A DNA stretch of 64,000 bases from Spinacia oleracea (Eukaryota > Streptophyta > Magnoliopsida > Caryophyllales > Amaranthaceae). How positions within the stretch are numbered: the first letter of the stretch is position 1; each line of letters begins with the position of its first letter. Positions 38,501 to 49,351 of the stretch are shown here, piece after piece. A model generated the notes under the pieces. That model saw nothing but the letters and a program-made list of their open reading frames with translations. It searched no databases and was not told the origin of the DNA. A program made the position numbers and the translations under genes. The stretch spans positions 131,028,385 to 131,092,384 of the forward strand of contig NC_079487.1 in the NCBI RefSeq assembly GCF_020520425.1, in the 5' to 3' direction.

Positions 38501-41058
38501 TACCTTCAGGCAGTATCTTTCCCATCTCAAGTGACACCAACCGTCCGAGCTGCTGGAGTTTATCTCTCAAAGCATCACCGATCTGTCTAACAATTTCACC
38601 TCTCTTTGGTGCAGGCATCTTACAACAAAGAAAAAGTAGTTACAAACATGTCAAAATATTGCAATAAATATACGGATATTTCATGAAATACCCCCGAGTT
38701 TTGCCTTAATTCACCAAATGCCCATCAAGTTCCAATAATTCACCAAATACCCCTCAGGCCCTCACAAATGACTTAATACCCCAAATACCCCTCCATGACG
38801 TCATCATCCTCATAATCAACCAATTACGATCTAATTACTCACCTAATCCCTAATTAACCCCCCTAATTCCTAATCAACCCACCCATTAACCCATTAACCC
38901 ACCCATTAACATATTAACCCACCCATTAACCCACCCATTTCTTTTTCTTTTCTCACTCCCATTCCTTCTTCCATTAACCCACCACCCACCTCAAGGATTT
39001 CCATGGCAGCCCCCCTTCTTCACTCTCTCTCCTCACCACCTTCCTTCTTCCCTGACCTTCCCATATCTTTCTCTCTCCCTCCTTCCTTCTTCCATTTACG
39101 ACTAATTCACACACATCAATTGCAATCCCAACATACAACAAATCAGGTGAAGAATAATAATACCCAAAATCGAGCATTGAAGAATTAGGTGAAGAACATG
39201 GCTAATTTTGATGAAAATGAAAGGGGTTTTGTGCGAAAACAGTTGTTAAGAAATTGAGTTTGGGATTGATGGAGGAAAGAGAACCCAACTTCGTTCATGT
39301 GGGTTGTTCTCTTCATTTCTTCTGGTGTCGATATCGGTTGTTTTTTTTGTGGTTCTGGGTTTGACGACGGCGGCGATTGTTCTCTTTGATTCTTCCGGCG
39401 TCGATTTTGGTGTGGTGTTGTCGGGGGAGGCTGGTGGTGTTGGTGTTGTCGGAGGAGGAGATCCGGCGTCGATTTTGGTGTGGTGTTGTCGGAGGAGGCT
39501 GGTGGTGTTGATGTTGTCGGAGGAGGAGATCCCGCGTCGATTTTGGTGTACGTGGTGTTGTCGGAGGAGGCTGGTGGTGTTGGTTTTGTCGGAGGAGTAG
39601 ATCAGATGATGATGATGAGTGGCGGCGGTGGTGGTAATGTAGGGAGGGAGGACGTGAGGGAGGAGGAAAAGGCGAGGGGCGACAAATGGTAAATGGGGGC
39701 GAGGTGGTGGCGACGGTGATGGGGTCGAGGAGGGAGAAAACGGGGGCGATGTGGTGGCGGAAGAAGGGAGATGAAGAAGGGGTGGTGGCGGAAGAAGTGA
39801 GAGGAAGAAGATGGGTTAATTAATAAAAATGGGTTAATTAGGAAAAATGGGTAAATGAGTGGGTTAATTAGATGGTAATTGAGTTAATTGAGGATGATGA
39901 CGTCATGGAGGGGTATTTGGGGTATTAAGTCATTTGTGAGGGGTATTTGGTGAATTATTGGAACTTGATGGGCATTTGGTGAATTAAGGCAAAACTCGGG
40001 GGTATTTCATGAAATATCCGATAAATATATGTCCAACTTCCGATACAACATTTTCGAAGCCAAAACAAAAACAAGATAAAGGACAGTATAAACCACCTGC
40101 ATCCACATCTTTGAAGCTTCTGCACAAGCTTTCATGCCTTCCTCATAATCTTCCAAAGAACCTTCCACGACCTCAGCAATTGGCTGAATCAACACCAGAG
40201 AAAATATTTACACAACAAGCAATTAGACACTCTCATCTCTTTCAAGTTTCCCATCATCAACATAGGAAATCATTCAGACTTCCCGCATTACCACCTACTT
40301 GCCTTTAATGGTCAAATTTCATTAACTTGACCATTCATCTATCAAACATATGTAACCAATTATCAAGTGTAACATTATTACTAGTTTAATCTTACTAAAC
40401 ACTTTGCTTTCGCAACGATATAGTAATGATCAAACTTCAAAACATCGGACTATAAAAGATTAAAAGTCAAACATAGCCTATTTCGATAACTACAGATTAA
40501 CCAAGATCAATAAGCATATTAAAAAAACCAAGAAAAAATAGCAGATTGCTCTAGTAAACTACTTCCACCACGCCCCTCATCCCAGATTCCCATCAACTGA
40601 TCAACCACGTCAATTTTTTTTGGCTAAATGGGTATGATTAACAGAATTACAACTTTAAGAAGTTGGTATTACAATGAAGTTACAACAAAAGTCAATAACC
40701 TAAAACTTAATCTCGGAAAATCATGATAAAAAATAACAACCCAGCATACAAACAAAGGTGATAAATCAGACAATCAAAACCCAATTCAACAATACAGTAC
40801 ACAACATATTGCTCTAATTTCAATCTAATCACCCTGATAATAAATTCATCAAAATTACAACAAAATCCATCTTTTTCAATTGCTTTTTACAAATGACAGA
40901 AATTCAAGAAATGAGGGTTATACCTGATTATTAGCAGGATTAACAGTTGAGATGACAGGACCATTAGCCTTCCATTTTCCGTTCACATAACACCCTAGAT
41001 TACGCGGGCTAATATCAATCTCCTTTAAAAATTCATAATCTTTCTTTGCAAAATTCAT
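32544..41058 (-). CDS. ALDH7B4: Aldehyde dehydrogenase family 7 member B4 (antiquitin), 508 aa
   Basis: Fourteen coding exons on the minus strand: 41058-40924, 40183-40097, 38618-38487, 36504-36432, 36202-36180, 36081-36018, 35876-35831, 35186-35006, 34063-33887, 33774-33610, 33337-33197, 33062-32965, 32851-32702, 32598-32544. Summed, they give 508 residues, as I recall for Arabidopsis ALDH7B4, with every junction in phase. Landmarks are the cofactor-binding FTGSSKVG, general-base Glu266 in LLELSGNNA, catalytic Cys300 in GQRCTTCRR, and the family-7 C-terminus ([16 protein letters not shown]; ends GINFG). Antiquitins oxidise aminoadipate semialdehyde and stress-derived aldehydes with NAD+, and in plants are induced by drought, salt and ABA. 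Exon 5 is a 23-bp microexon. A leader intron probably ends just before the ATG (GGCAG|GGATG). Confidence 0.97.
35187..35830 (-). other. ALDH7 intron 7
   Basis: Intron sequence with no nested gene or element recognised. Confidence 0.6.
36505..38486 (-). other. ALDH7 intron 3 (about 2 kb)
   Basis: Large intron. Open stretches on the plus strand (36794-36976, 37039-37260, 37853-38038) have no recognisable domain. 37853-37918 holds two copies of a 36-bp unit (ATGAGTGGTATTGATCTT...). It may contain a degraded insertion, but its ends could not be found. Confidence 0.5.
38673..40020. mobile_element. Mutator-like element with long TIRs in an ALDH7 intron (1348 bp)
   Basis: Terminal inverted repeats of about 190 bp start CGGATATTTCATGAAATACC and end with the inverse. 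They are nearly identical except for a ~7-bp insertion (CAGGCCC region) in the left arm. A perfect 9-bp target duplication ATAAATATA flanks it (38664-38672 and 40021-40029), the Mutator signature. The interior has a run of TTAACCCACCCA words on the left and a GC-rich part with three 68-bp tandem units on the right. No transposase is seen, so it is a non-autonomous MULE sitting between coding exons 2 and 3 of ALDH7B4. Confidence 0.93.
39395..39600. repeat. Three 68-bp GC-rich tandem units inside the MULE
   Basis: Units begin at 39395, 39463 and 39531 (GGCGTCGATTTTGGTG..., GGAGGAGGCTGGTGGTGTTG..., GTCGGAGGAGGAGATC). 68 is not a multiple of three, so open frames through it (39304-39692) rotate frame each unit and are unlikely to be protein-coding by design. 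Confidence 0.85.
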
Positions 41059-41300
41059 CCCTGCCAAAAAAAAAAACCAGGTAAATTGATCATCTAACTC
41101 CATACCTTTCCAAAAAAAAAAAAGTTGAAATTGCCAAATCAATTGATCAATGATTAAGCAAAAGCCTGAAATGGGCATGCATACTTATTTTCTTTGTTTT
41201 TTCCGCTTTTGGTTTATCGTATGGAACTGGAAAAGGTGAAGTGAGTGAGATGGTTAGAAATGGGGCAGAATTGGAGTTATAAATAGGAGCTTAAAGTGGG
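41059..41300 (-). promoter_or_regulatory. ALDH7B4 leader intron and core promoter
   Basis: An acceptor CAG just before GGATG (41059-41061) and a possible donor GTATGC near 41183 frame a leader intron. A TATTTATA motif on the minus strand near 41278-41285 is a plausible TATA box, placing the transcription start near 41250. Confidence 0.45.
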
Positions 41301-41736
41301 GAGTGCCGTATCATATTAAAAGTTTAGGATATGAACATGACAAGAAACCAACAAGGTTACAATGACACGTCATTACACCAACAGGTGAACAGGTATGAGT
41401 ATGACCGTATGAGACTATGATGTGAATGACACTATGGCCCTATGAGTAAGAAAATGAAGTTCTTCACCAATTTATGTAGATTAACGATTTTCTAACATAA
41501 ACACAATATTTCTCGTTGTTTTTAAATTGACATATTTCGTTTATTACGTTTGTCAAAGTATATTTCAATCAATAATACTCTTTCCATCTTAATCTAATCG
41601 CTGAAATAGGCTTTCAGACTTTTCACGAAATTGTATGCGATAAATTCTTATAACTTATCGATTACTCTCTCCGTTTCGAAATAATGGGGACGGTTTCTTT
41701 ATGTTAGAATAATGCCTTAAATCGGTCTAGAGAGTA

Positions 41737-41893
41737 CTCACTCTGTCCCAGAATACTCGCACCGGTTCGAGTCAACACGCTTACCAATGCACAACTTTGA
41801 CCACCAATATCTTTAACTACATATTATAAAAACTTATGAAATATTAATATTTTGAAAATATATGTTAAAGATGAAGTATATATTATGTGCTAA
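41737..41893. mobile_element. Truncated Stowaway-type MITE, family B
   Basis: Starts CTCACTCTGTCCCAGAATAC after TA and matches, inverted, the 15258-15512 element up to GTGCTAA, where it stops. The right terminus is missing. Confidence 0.65.
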
Positions 41894-42073
41894 TTAATTA
41901 TCTACGTGGCACTCAATTTTTTTAATCCAAAAATAAATTAGAAATCTTATTTTTCATTGGCCGAATCCATTAGTAATCCTAGGTGACGCTCTAATTTTTC
42001 AGCAAATATGCATCATTTATATATGTATTAGAAAATATGCCTCTTTTATATATGTATATTAGATTAGATTAGA
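41894..42073 (-). mobile_element. Helitron 5'-terminal fragment
   Basis: The inverse complement begins TCTAATCTAATATACATA and continues with the AGAGCGTCACCTAGG and TTCGGCCAATGAAAAATAAG blocks found at 12182 and 13310. Only the first ~180 bp of the family is present. Confidence 0.55.
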
Positions 42074-42129
42074 TTTTTCTCATCAATATTAACCTCCTGA
42101 TTTAGAGTTTTATTAAAATTCTAGAGGAT

Positions 42130-42677
42130 CCAAACTCGTTATAAAAGCCCCTCCGCAATGAGTTTGTAACTCTTCCGATGAGTAAATGGAGATTTCATGA
42201 TCCATTTTTCACGATCCATTCTTGATAAGCCCACACTAACATTTCAATTTTCACCTTCACGTTTTCCACGTTACTGCTGTTCCAGCTTCTCTCTCATACA
42301 GAGTACATCCTACCAACAACAAAAAAGAAGACGCAGACTTTCGAGGAAATTTCCCAGACTATAGATTTCGAAAAATCCAATTTTTCCTAAAACCCATTCA
42401 CAATTTAAAGACAGAGATTTCCCGAACATACAACGATTTTATTTCAAGATATTCGACGTCCCAGAATTTCAATTTGTAATCATCGGGTAAGACAACACAA
42501 CTCCTTCAAGTTGATTTTTGCGTTCTTCATTTATACAAAGAACTTGTATAATTTGACATTGTCAATTGAATTCATTTCCAGTCATTAGAAACACTAGGGT
42601 TTCAATTTCCCCCCAAATTGAATTGAAACCCTAGACTACTTCAATTTTGTTCGATGTAATTAGCGCGAGCTCAATAA
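42130..42677 (+). promoter_or_regulatory. CCX gene promoter and 5' leader
   Basis: A TATA motif (TTATAAAAG) lies at 42138-42146. The ~500-bp leader may hold an intron (GGGTAAGAC at ~42484, acceptor TTCCAG at ~42576-42581). Only one ATG-initiated long frame follows. Confidence 0.5.
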
Positions 42678-44636
42678 ATGGAGCAATTGGGTATTTTTAA
42701 TCCTAGGAGAAAACCCCAATTTCGTGGGATTTTCAATGGATTATGTGCAGTGATCCTATTTTTCTTTTTCTTCAATAGAGAAGATGTTCTCAGAAATCCT
42801 TTACTTAGGCAATCTTCTGTGACTGATAATCGGTGGCCTGTTCGTCTTAATTCCGGTGATGGGTCGGTCCAAGTGGAAATAATCCGGCGTAAGACAGCTG
42901 AAATTAGGGATAATTCAACAAATACTGGTAATGGGTCTATTTCAGATAATGCTTTAAGTGGAGAGAATGCTGTGTTTTGTGTTGGGTTAAGGGATCATGT
43001 AGGTTTTGATTCCCAGTGTGAGTATCTAAAGGCGCATTCAGAGTGTTCAACTAGCGGGTTCTTTGATTACTTACAGTTTTTTTACTGTGATTGCCGAAGA
43101 CTTGGGGTTTTAGGGTACGCAATTTTAGGGGTTTGGCTCGCGGCATTGTTTTACCTTCTAGGTAATACTGCGGCCGATTACTTCTGTTGTTCCCTGGAAA
43201 AGCTTTCGAGTATATTGAAACTGCCACCTACTGTGGCAGGGGTCACTCTCCTTCCCCTTGGGAATGGAGCTCCTGATGTATTTGCTAGCATTGCTGCTTT
43301 TGTAGGTACTGGTGCTGGTGAGGTTGGCTTGAACAGTGTGTTGGGAGGTGCAGTTTTTGTTACTTGTGTTGTTGTTGGTACTGTTTCTCTCTTGGTGGCT
43401 AATAAGCGGGTTCAGATTGATCGGAGATGTTTTATTAGGGATCTTAGCTTCTTTCTGGTGACCATCTTGTCACTCTTGTTGATTTTGTTTGTTGGAAGGA
43501 TAACTGTTGGGGCAGCCATTTGTTTTTTGATGATATATGTTCTCTATGCATTTGTTGTTGCTGCAAATGAGTTGTTGAGAAAGGAAGCACATAGACTTAA
43601 ATTTGATGCTGTAACTCCATTGCTTCCTGTGAATGGGAGTGCCTTCTCTCTAGGAGGTTCAGAGGATGATGCTATATACAGTCCCCTGCTTGACTTTGAG
43701 AGCGAGACTGATGCTCCCAATCTTCATCCTTCCTTGCCACAATGGATGTGGGCTTCAAATGTTGCGATCTACTCACATCAGTCTCTCAGATCAGATAATG
43801 AAAGGTCCCCTTGGGGATGGAACGACGAACGTGGTGGGGAATCTGAGAACTCTTCTTTTTCTTGCCCTAAATTTTTCTCTCTTTTGGAGCTTCCTTTGTC
43901 TCTTCCTAGACGATTAACGATTCCAATGGTGGAGGAGAAAAGTTGGTCAAAGCCATATGCTGTTGCCAGTGCCACATTGGCTCCTATTCTCATTTTGTTT
44001 TTATGGAGCTATGTTGATGTTCCTAGTTCTGTTGGCAAAGATCTTGCCTACGTTATTGGATTGGCAGCTAGTTGCATACTTGGAGTTCTCGCATACTATT
44101 ACACCACACCAGATCATCCACCACAGAGATTGTTATTACCGTGGGTTCTTGGAGGTTTCTTTATGAGTATTGTGTGGTTCTACATGATTGCAAGTGAACT
44201 CGTGGGTCTTTTGGTGGCACTAGGCATTATTTTGGGAATCAACCCGTCAATTCTTGGATTGACTGTTTTAGCATGGGGGAACTCTATGGGAGATCTGGTC
44301 TCAAATATTGCTTTGGCATTGAATGGTGGGGATGGTGTTCAGATTGCCTTGTCAGGGTGCTATGCTGGTCCCATGTTTAACACACTGATCGGGCTTGGGA
44401 TTTCATTGCTACTAGGCGCCTGGTCAGCTAGCCCTATATCATATATAGTTCCCAAAGACAGTAGCTTGTTCTACACAATTGGCTTTCTTTTAACCGGGCT
44501 TATCTGGGCTATTGTTATCTTACTCAAGAAAGACATGCGTCCTAGTAAAGTGTTGGGGATTGGTCTTATATCTTTGTACCTGATTTTCCTGTCTTTTAGG
44601 ATTGTCAGTGCGATGAGCGTGGGTGGTTTACAGTAA
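42678..44636 (+). CDS. CCX4: Cation/calcium exchanger, CCX type (652 aa)
   Basis: An intronless 652-aa membrane protein with about 12-13 hydrophobic helices split by a long hydrophilic loop (residues ~315-415). Both alpha repeats of the CaCA superfamily are present: [10 protein letters not shown] (residues ~195-204) in the first half and [10 protein letters not shown] (~534-543) in the second. These are the CCX forms of the ion-binding motifs, typical of the potassium-dependent-exchanger-like clade. The N-terminus ([20 protein letters not shown]) is a first helix or signal anchor, followed by a Cys-containing lumenal region ([18 protein letters not shown]). CCX proteins move Ca2+, Na+, K+ or other cations by exchange across endomembranes. 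CCX3/CCX4-like is my best subgroup guess; the exact ortholog is uncertain. Confidence 0.92.
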   Translation: MEQLGIFNPRRKPQFRGIFNGLCAVILFFFFFNREDVLRNPLLRQSSVTDNRWPVRLNSGDGSVQVEIIRRKTAEIRDNSTNTGNGSISDNALSGENAVFCVGLRDHVGFDSQCEYLKAHSECSTSGFFDYLQFFYCDCRRLGVLGYAILGVWLAALFYLLGNTAADYFCCSLEKLSSILKLPPTVAGVTLLPLGNGAPDVFASIAAFVGTGAGEVGLNSVLGGAVFVTCVVVGTVSLLVANKRVQIDRRCFIRDLSFFLVTILSLLLILFVGRITVGAAICFLMIYVLYAFVVAANELLRKEAHRLKFDAVTPLLPVNGSAFSLGGSEDDAIYSPLLDFESETDAPNLHPSLPQWMWASNVAIYSHQSLRSDNERSPWGWNDERGGESENSSFSCPKFFSLLELPLSLPRRLTIPMVEEKSWSKPYAVASATLAPILILFLWSYVDVPSSVGKDLAYVIGLAASCILGVLAYYYTTPDHPPQRLLLPWVLGGFFMSIVWFYMIASELVGLLVALGIILGINPSILGLTVLAWGNSMGDLVSNIALALNGGDGVQIALSGCYAGPMFNTLIGLGISLLLGAWSASPISYIVPKDSSLFYTIGFLLTGLIWAIVILLKKDMRPSKVLGIGLISLYLIFLSFRIVSAMSVGGLQ

Positions 44637-46136
44637 GAAACAGAACACATATTCATGCCTTGTTGCTGCCGTGCTGGGAATCAGAGAAGCCAATGAGATG
44701 TCTGATCTGCTTTGACGTATTCACACTATCTTGTAGGTATGAGCTTCTGGACTCTTGAGCTGAAATAGCAGCAAATTATTCTTGTAAATGACAGTCCTGT
44801 TGTTGTACTTAGTGTCCGCATGTATCCATACAACCATACATACTTAGAAAGATAGCTCTGTCTTGATTGATTATGGGGAAAATTTTCCACGGATATGATC
44901 TCTATTTACTCTTTGTAAAACTTCTCACAATTACTTGACTGTTCTGTCAAGTGAATTGGAATTCAATAATGGAAAATAAAACCCATTCTTTTCTGTAACA
45001 CTTCTTATGCTGGTTCTTGTTAGCATATAAAGAATATTTCTTCTGTTTTGAAGACAATTTCTTTGAGATTATTCTGGCATTTGCTATAATGGTTAGATTT
45101 GGTCGTAGTTTGTTGTGCCAATTCCTCCCTTGTATTATTTTAACTTTCTGGCAACAGGTTAAACTTTCAGGTTATTTGATGACAATCTCTTATGACCTGA
45201 TTAGGCTGATTGGATACGTATGTTGACAACATTTTGCACATCAGTCTTTTTAAGTAATCCTTCTGTCCACGTTTAGTTACCACATTACTAGTACTACCGG
45301 ATTGTTGTTTGACAGTAACGGTAAGGCCGCCTAGGCCGGTGACGACAGTTATCCACCTAAGAGTGGTCGATTAGCTAAAAAAAACATCGCATTGCTAGCT
45401 ATTACTAGCCGCCTATCTGATCGTCACTGGTATCCGGCCTAAATTCTGCCATTGGTAAAGTATATAGAGCATCCAATACAGAGTGTGTCATTTGTTCAGT
45501 ATTAGATGTCACATTACTAGTTTAACTCAGAATCAAGTTAAGAAATACGGAGTACTCTTATTCTTAACAAATTGTACCATTCATATTAGTGTTATCATTA
45601 ACTATTGTTGCTCTCTCGAGAAAAGAAAAACAAAAAGAACATGGAGAAATGGGAAAGTGGAGAATGCGGCTGTGAGCAAATCCAAGGAAAACGGTTGGAT
45701 TCCCATTCAATGACGTCATCAACCTATGTAAACTCACCTGTTCGAGTATTTGACACCTCATTTCTTTTCCTCGATATCCTCCAAACAACAAGACGACACC
45801 GTCTTCTCCGCCGTGGTATCTTTGTCATTTAATCACCTATCTTTCCAATTCCCTATTTTACCCCTTACCCTCCTCCTCCATTCACTACAAATTCCTGGGT
45901 CTTTTTCGGAATTTTAAAATATTCTCTCTCCTGAAACTACCCCTCTGAAAATCTCACGTGCCATCTCTGCTCTGTTTCTCTCCTCTTCAACTCAGTGTCA
46001 CAGTCCACTATCTTCCTGCTACATAGTCAATGCACCATTTACGACGTCGTTTTCAATCGTCAGTAGCTATATGGTTCCGCTCCAGCGTTGCAGTTTTATA
46101 GTAAAGGTGTAAAAATTCTCTGCTAAAACACCAAAA
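44637..46136. other. Intergenic DNA between CCX and G-gamma genes
   Basis: The first ~300 bp is probable 3' untranslated sequence of CCX. The last ~250 bp (CT-rich, several CTCTC words) is probable promoter and leader of the G-gamma gene. No gene is supported between. Confidence 0.5.
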
Positions 46137-48465
46137 ATGGCGGAGCAGCCGATGCCAAAATCACCTCCCGGGTTGTTCGCCAAGCGCCGCCACCAGGCTA
46201 AACTTCAGGTTTTGGAGAGAGAAATTGGTTTTCTTGAGGTAATTTTATTCTCTCATTTTTTGTGTTTTTATTGAAACAAACGTTATTTCTCTCTTTTTAA
46301 GTATGTAACAGCTGAGGGAATATTCATTCATAGATTCAAATGTATGATTGTATGTTTGTAACATGCAAGTACTCCGTAGTATGCAACTGTGCAAGGAATT
46401 TCATTGCTTTATTTGGCTATGATTTGTGTACCCCAACTAGTTTCGTGGCCCCAAAGTCTTGGGGCCGCACCAAAGATCGAATCTTGTCTACATTCAATCA
46501 TGCCTGTGTAATTTGTTACACGTACTAAGCTTGATAAAAGTGTCCACCAAGGCTGCAGGGTAGCACTAGAACGAAGAAGAACTAGCTTGAGAAATATTTA
46601 AGGCTAAATTAATAGTAGAAGTTTTTCTGATGAACTAAGAATCAAGCAATCCTTTTCCCCCCATCTTACAAGACTTATCTTGATAAATATACCTGAATTG
46701 TCATTAAAGGTATTCCATTTCTTCATTCCTATGAACCTTTAAGCCTTAGTTCTTGTCTATATAGTTGAATCGTTCCTTCGAAAACTTATCCATCCATCAA
46801 AACCAAATTTCTTTCGGAATATATACAAGCCTTTTGCATATTTTGTTTCCCTTCACAATGCCAATGAAACCGACAACCACCATGTCTTCTGAGGCAATGC
46901 AGCCGAACCCACCATCTAACGAAGGGGAGAAGCACAAACAGTTAGACCACGAGATTAGAGAGATGGTCTCTTCTCTTACCTCCCGCCTCAATGATCTTCA
47001 TCAAAGCCATAAGCCGGGAGGGAGTGGGCCCCATATGGGGGACGAAGATGAAAACGGAGTTAGAATCATCACGATTGCTGGGACCAACACAGGGGCTACC
47101 ATGAAGCGTGAATTGTTGGATCATCACCATAAACATCACCACCACCACCACCACCACGAGGTATTCCCCGATGATGATCAGCCTGAAGGTTTGGACACCT
47201 ATGTGAACAGCAACTCCCAAGCCGTCAACAACTCGATCATGCTTGGTGCTAGCTACACCAGCAATGATCCAGGTGTCCACATGGACATTACAGATGTAGT
47301 GGACACCCATGGCCGGAAGGTCGAGAAGCACGGGAGAAGAGGAATAAGAAAGGGAAAGGAGCCTGCTCAAGCCAACTTACAGTCTGAGTTTTCTGAATGA
47401 TCATCTGAGTTCTGACAAGGAATCAAACATGACCAAATAATTGCATTTCTTGTAATATTCTAGCCTCCGACGTGTAAGAGAAAATTATGTGATTAAGTCA
47501 AATCGAAAACTTTACAAATAGAATGTGTGGATGTATGTGATAGGTTGAGCCGTTGAGTAGTTCTTGATTCTGTTGTGTGTACCTGTTTTTGGAGTTGTAC
47601 CTCTAAATTCACAATAATGGGAATATCTAGCTATCTTCAGTTTTAAAACTGTGTTATAATGACAGTAATGGAATCAGATTATTTCTCTACTCATGCATTT
47701 AACCTAGACACTGTTGATCTCATGAAAAACAGGAGGAGTTGAAGTCACTTGACAACATCCAGCCTACTTCTAGGTGTTGCAAAGAGTATGTATGGCTCGT
47801 TGACTGTCTGATTTAGCTAATTTTATAATCCTTCACAGATTTATCTTTTGTTCTTTTGTTTGTTTTCATCTATTGATCTCAGTGTCTTTTTCTTTGATGT
47901 AATGCTAATTAACAGGATCAATGACTTCGTCGTTACAAAACCAGATCCCTTGATAACTACGTATGATAATTCTACGCGTTATCTAAAATCTTGTGACTGT
48001 ATAGTACAGAGTATATTGATATGGAAATAAACTTTTTCCCCTGATGGTTATTTGCAGAAATCAGAAGTCTAGTCCGTCAGACTGTTCGTGTTCATGTAGG
48101 AGAATCAGGTACTTTTCTTTAAAAAAATCCCTTGGCTGTTCAAATCTCGGTCTGTTTACAGAATATATGCAAGATCGTACCATAGTATTAATAATATCTG
48201 AAACATGACCAGGGGGAAATCATGTTTTAAATCGTCGTGGACTTGCTGTTTCAGTGGATGCTGCCGATCAGATAAAGAGCATCGCCAGCAAGCACGAACA
48301 AATTGCTGTTGTTCGAGGGAGAGTTATTGTCCTAAATGTTGTGCCATAAAAGGCTGTTCATGTTACCCTCAGAATTGCTGCTTATTTAGGTTGTGCTCTA
48401 ATTGTTGCTGTAAGGTAAAGCTTTGCCCCAATTGTGTACCAAGTTGTTGTGGTTCTTGCTGCTAA
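46137..48465 (+). CDS. AGG3: Class C heterotrimeric G-protein gamma subunit (AGG3/GS3 type), 167 aa
   Basis: Five exons: 46137-46238, 47733-47785, 47916-47960, 48058-48108 and 48213-48465, all GT-AG and in phase, giving 167 residues. The N-terminal G-gamma-like coiled coil reads RRHQAKLQVLEREIGFLEEE, then LKSLDNIQPTSRCCKEINDF, followed by the DPL motif of gamma subunits (VVTKPDPLI). Exon 5 encodes a Cys-rich tail with 25 Cys in 83 residues, ending CCGSCC, the mark of class C gamma subunits; there is no CaaX box. AGG3 pairs with G-beta at the plasma membrane, and rice GS3/DEP1 relatives control seed and organ size. The tail is short compared with the longest class C members. Intron 1 (1.5 kb) holds a separate gene. 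Confidence 0.93.
46858..47400 (+). CDS. Intronless 180-aa plant protein nested in G-gamma intron 1
   Basis: An ATG at 46858 (MPMKPTTTMSSEAMQ) opens a 180-residue frame on the same strand as the host gene, wholly inside its first intron. A TATA-like TCTATATAG lies about 100 bp upstream, and no splice sites needed by the host are touched. Segments HEIREMVSSLTSRL, GVRIITIAGTNTGATMK, NNSIMLGASYTSNDPGVHMDI and a basic C-terminus (HGRRGIRKGKEP) look like a conserved angiosperm protein of unknown function that I recall only vaguely. Residues 89-100 are almost all His. The single exon could mean retroposition or simply an intron-poor family. No signal peptide or membrane helix. Function unknown. Confidence 0.75.
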   Translation: MPMKPTTTMSSEAMQPNPPSNEGEKHKQLDHEIREMVSSLTSRLNDLHQSHKPGGSGPHMGDEDENGVRIITIAGTNTGATMKRELLDHHHKHHHHHHHHEVFPDDDQPEGLDTYVNSNSQAVNNSIMLGASYTSNDPGVHMDITDVVDTHGRKVEKHGRRGIRKGKEPAQANLQSEFSE

Positions 48466-49351
48466 AGACAATGAATTTTTATATAATTTTCCTAAGTTAA
48501 TGTTTCTAGGGGTATTATTTCCATATATTCGCTCTCTTGATGGTTTCTTATTCCGCATAGAGAAGGAGTAATGCTTCGTTTTTTCTTTGGCATTTTTCGC
48601 ATGATAATTTTTTTAGAAGACTTTTTTGTTGAACGTGTTTGTTTTGATGCTACTTTTCTATTGAAAACATAACCATCCTTACTTATCCTTAATTTCATTT
48701 TTGCAAGACTAGCTCTCGGAGGTGTTATTGTAAAAGTATGTCAACTCTCAGTCTGGAAAAAAATGTATGAAATTGACTCGTTAAAAGTTTTGGTACCCTT
48801 GAATATATGTGCATTTAGTGCTTGAGTTGTTCCACACTGGAGAAAAAATAGTCACTTTATTGTATTAGAAAGTTTCTCTTCCCATTTTTAGTTTTAGATT
48901 AAACCTTAATTACTCTAGATTGTAAGTTACGGTACTGATCTAGACACGGTATGTTAAGTTTATTTTCAATCTTCAGTGACCATCATGCTTCTAGGTGTCT
49001 ACTGTAATAAAATCCGAGGTGTTTTTTATTGAGTGTACTCTAAGTTGTTGTCAATGATTGCAGTATGTTAATGAATATATTTTTCTGGCTGGATTTGGAT
49101 TTTAATCCGTCGTATAATATTCTAATCCAAGGAGGCAATACAGAGCATATCTGTTAGTCTGTTACCCAAATAATTTATCAAATCAAACCTACTCCTTTTG
49201 ATTTTATTATTTTTCAATACTCGTTTTGCATTCCATGAATTATGTATTATATTTCCTGCTTCAATATGTTTCATGCACATGACGCAGTCTGTATTCTTTC
49301 CCCTTTTAAAAGGGAGAAAAAACCAGAACCTACCAAAAATAGCAAACAAAA
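48466..49351. other. Intergenic DNA before the subtilase cluster
   Basis: 3' flank of the G-gamma gene and 5' flank of the first subtilase. No further gene supported. Confidence 0.5.

Noticed and set aside
39304-39692. Gly/Val-rich open frames in the ALDH7 intron
   Set aside because: Produced by 68-bp GC-rich tandem units inside a Mutator-like element. Because 68 is not a multiple of three, the frames rotate.
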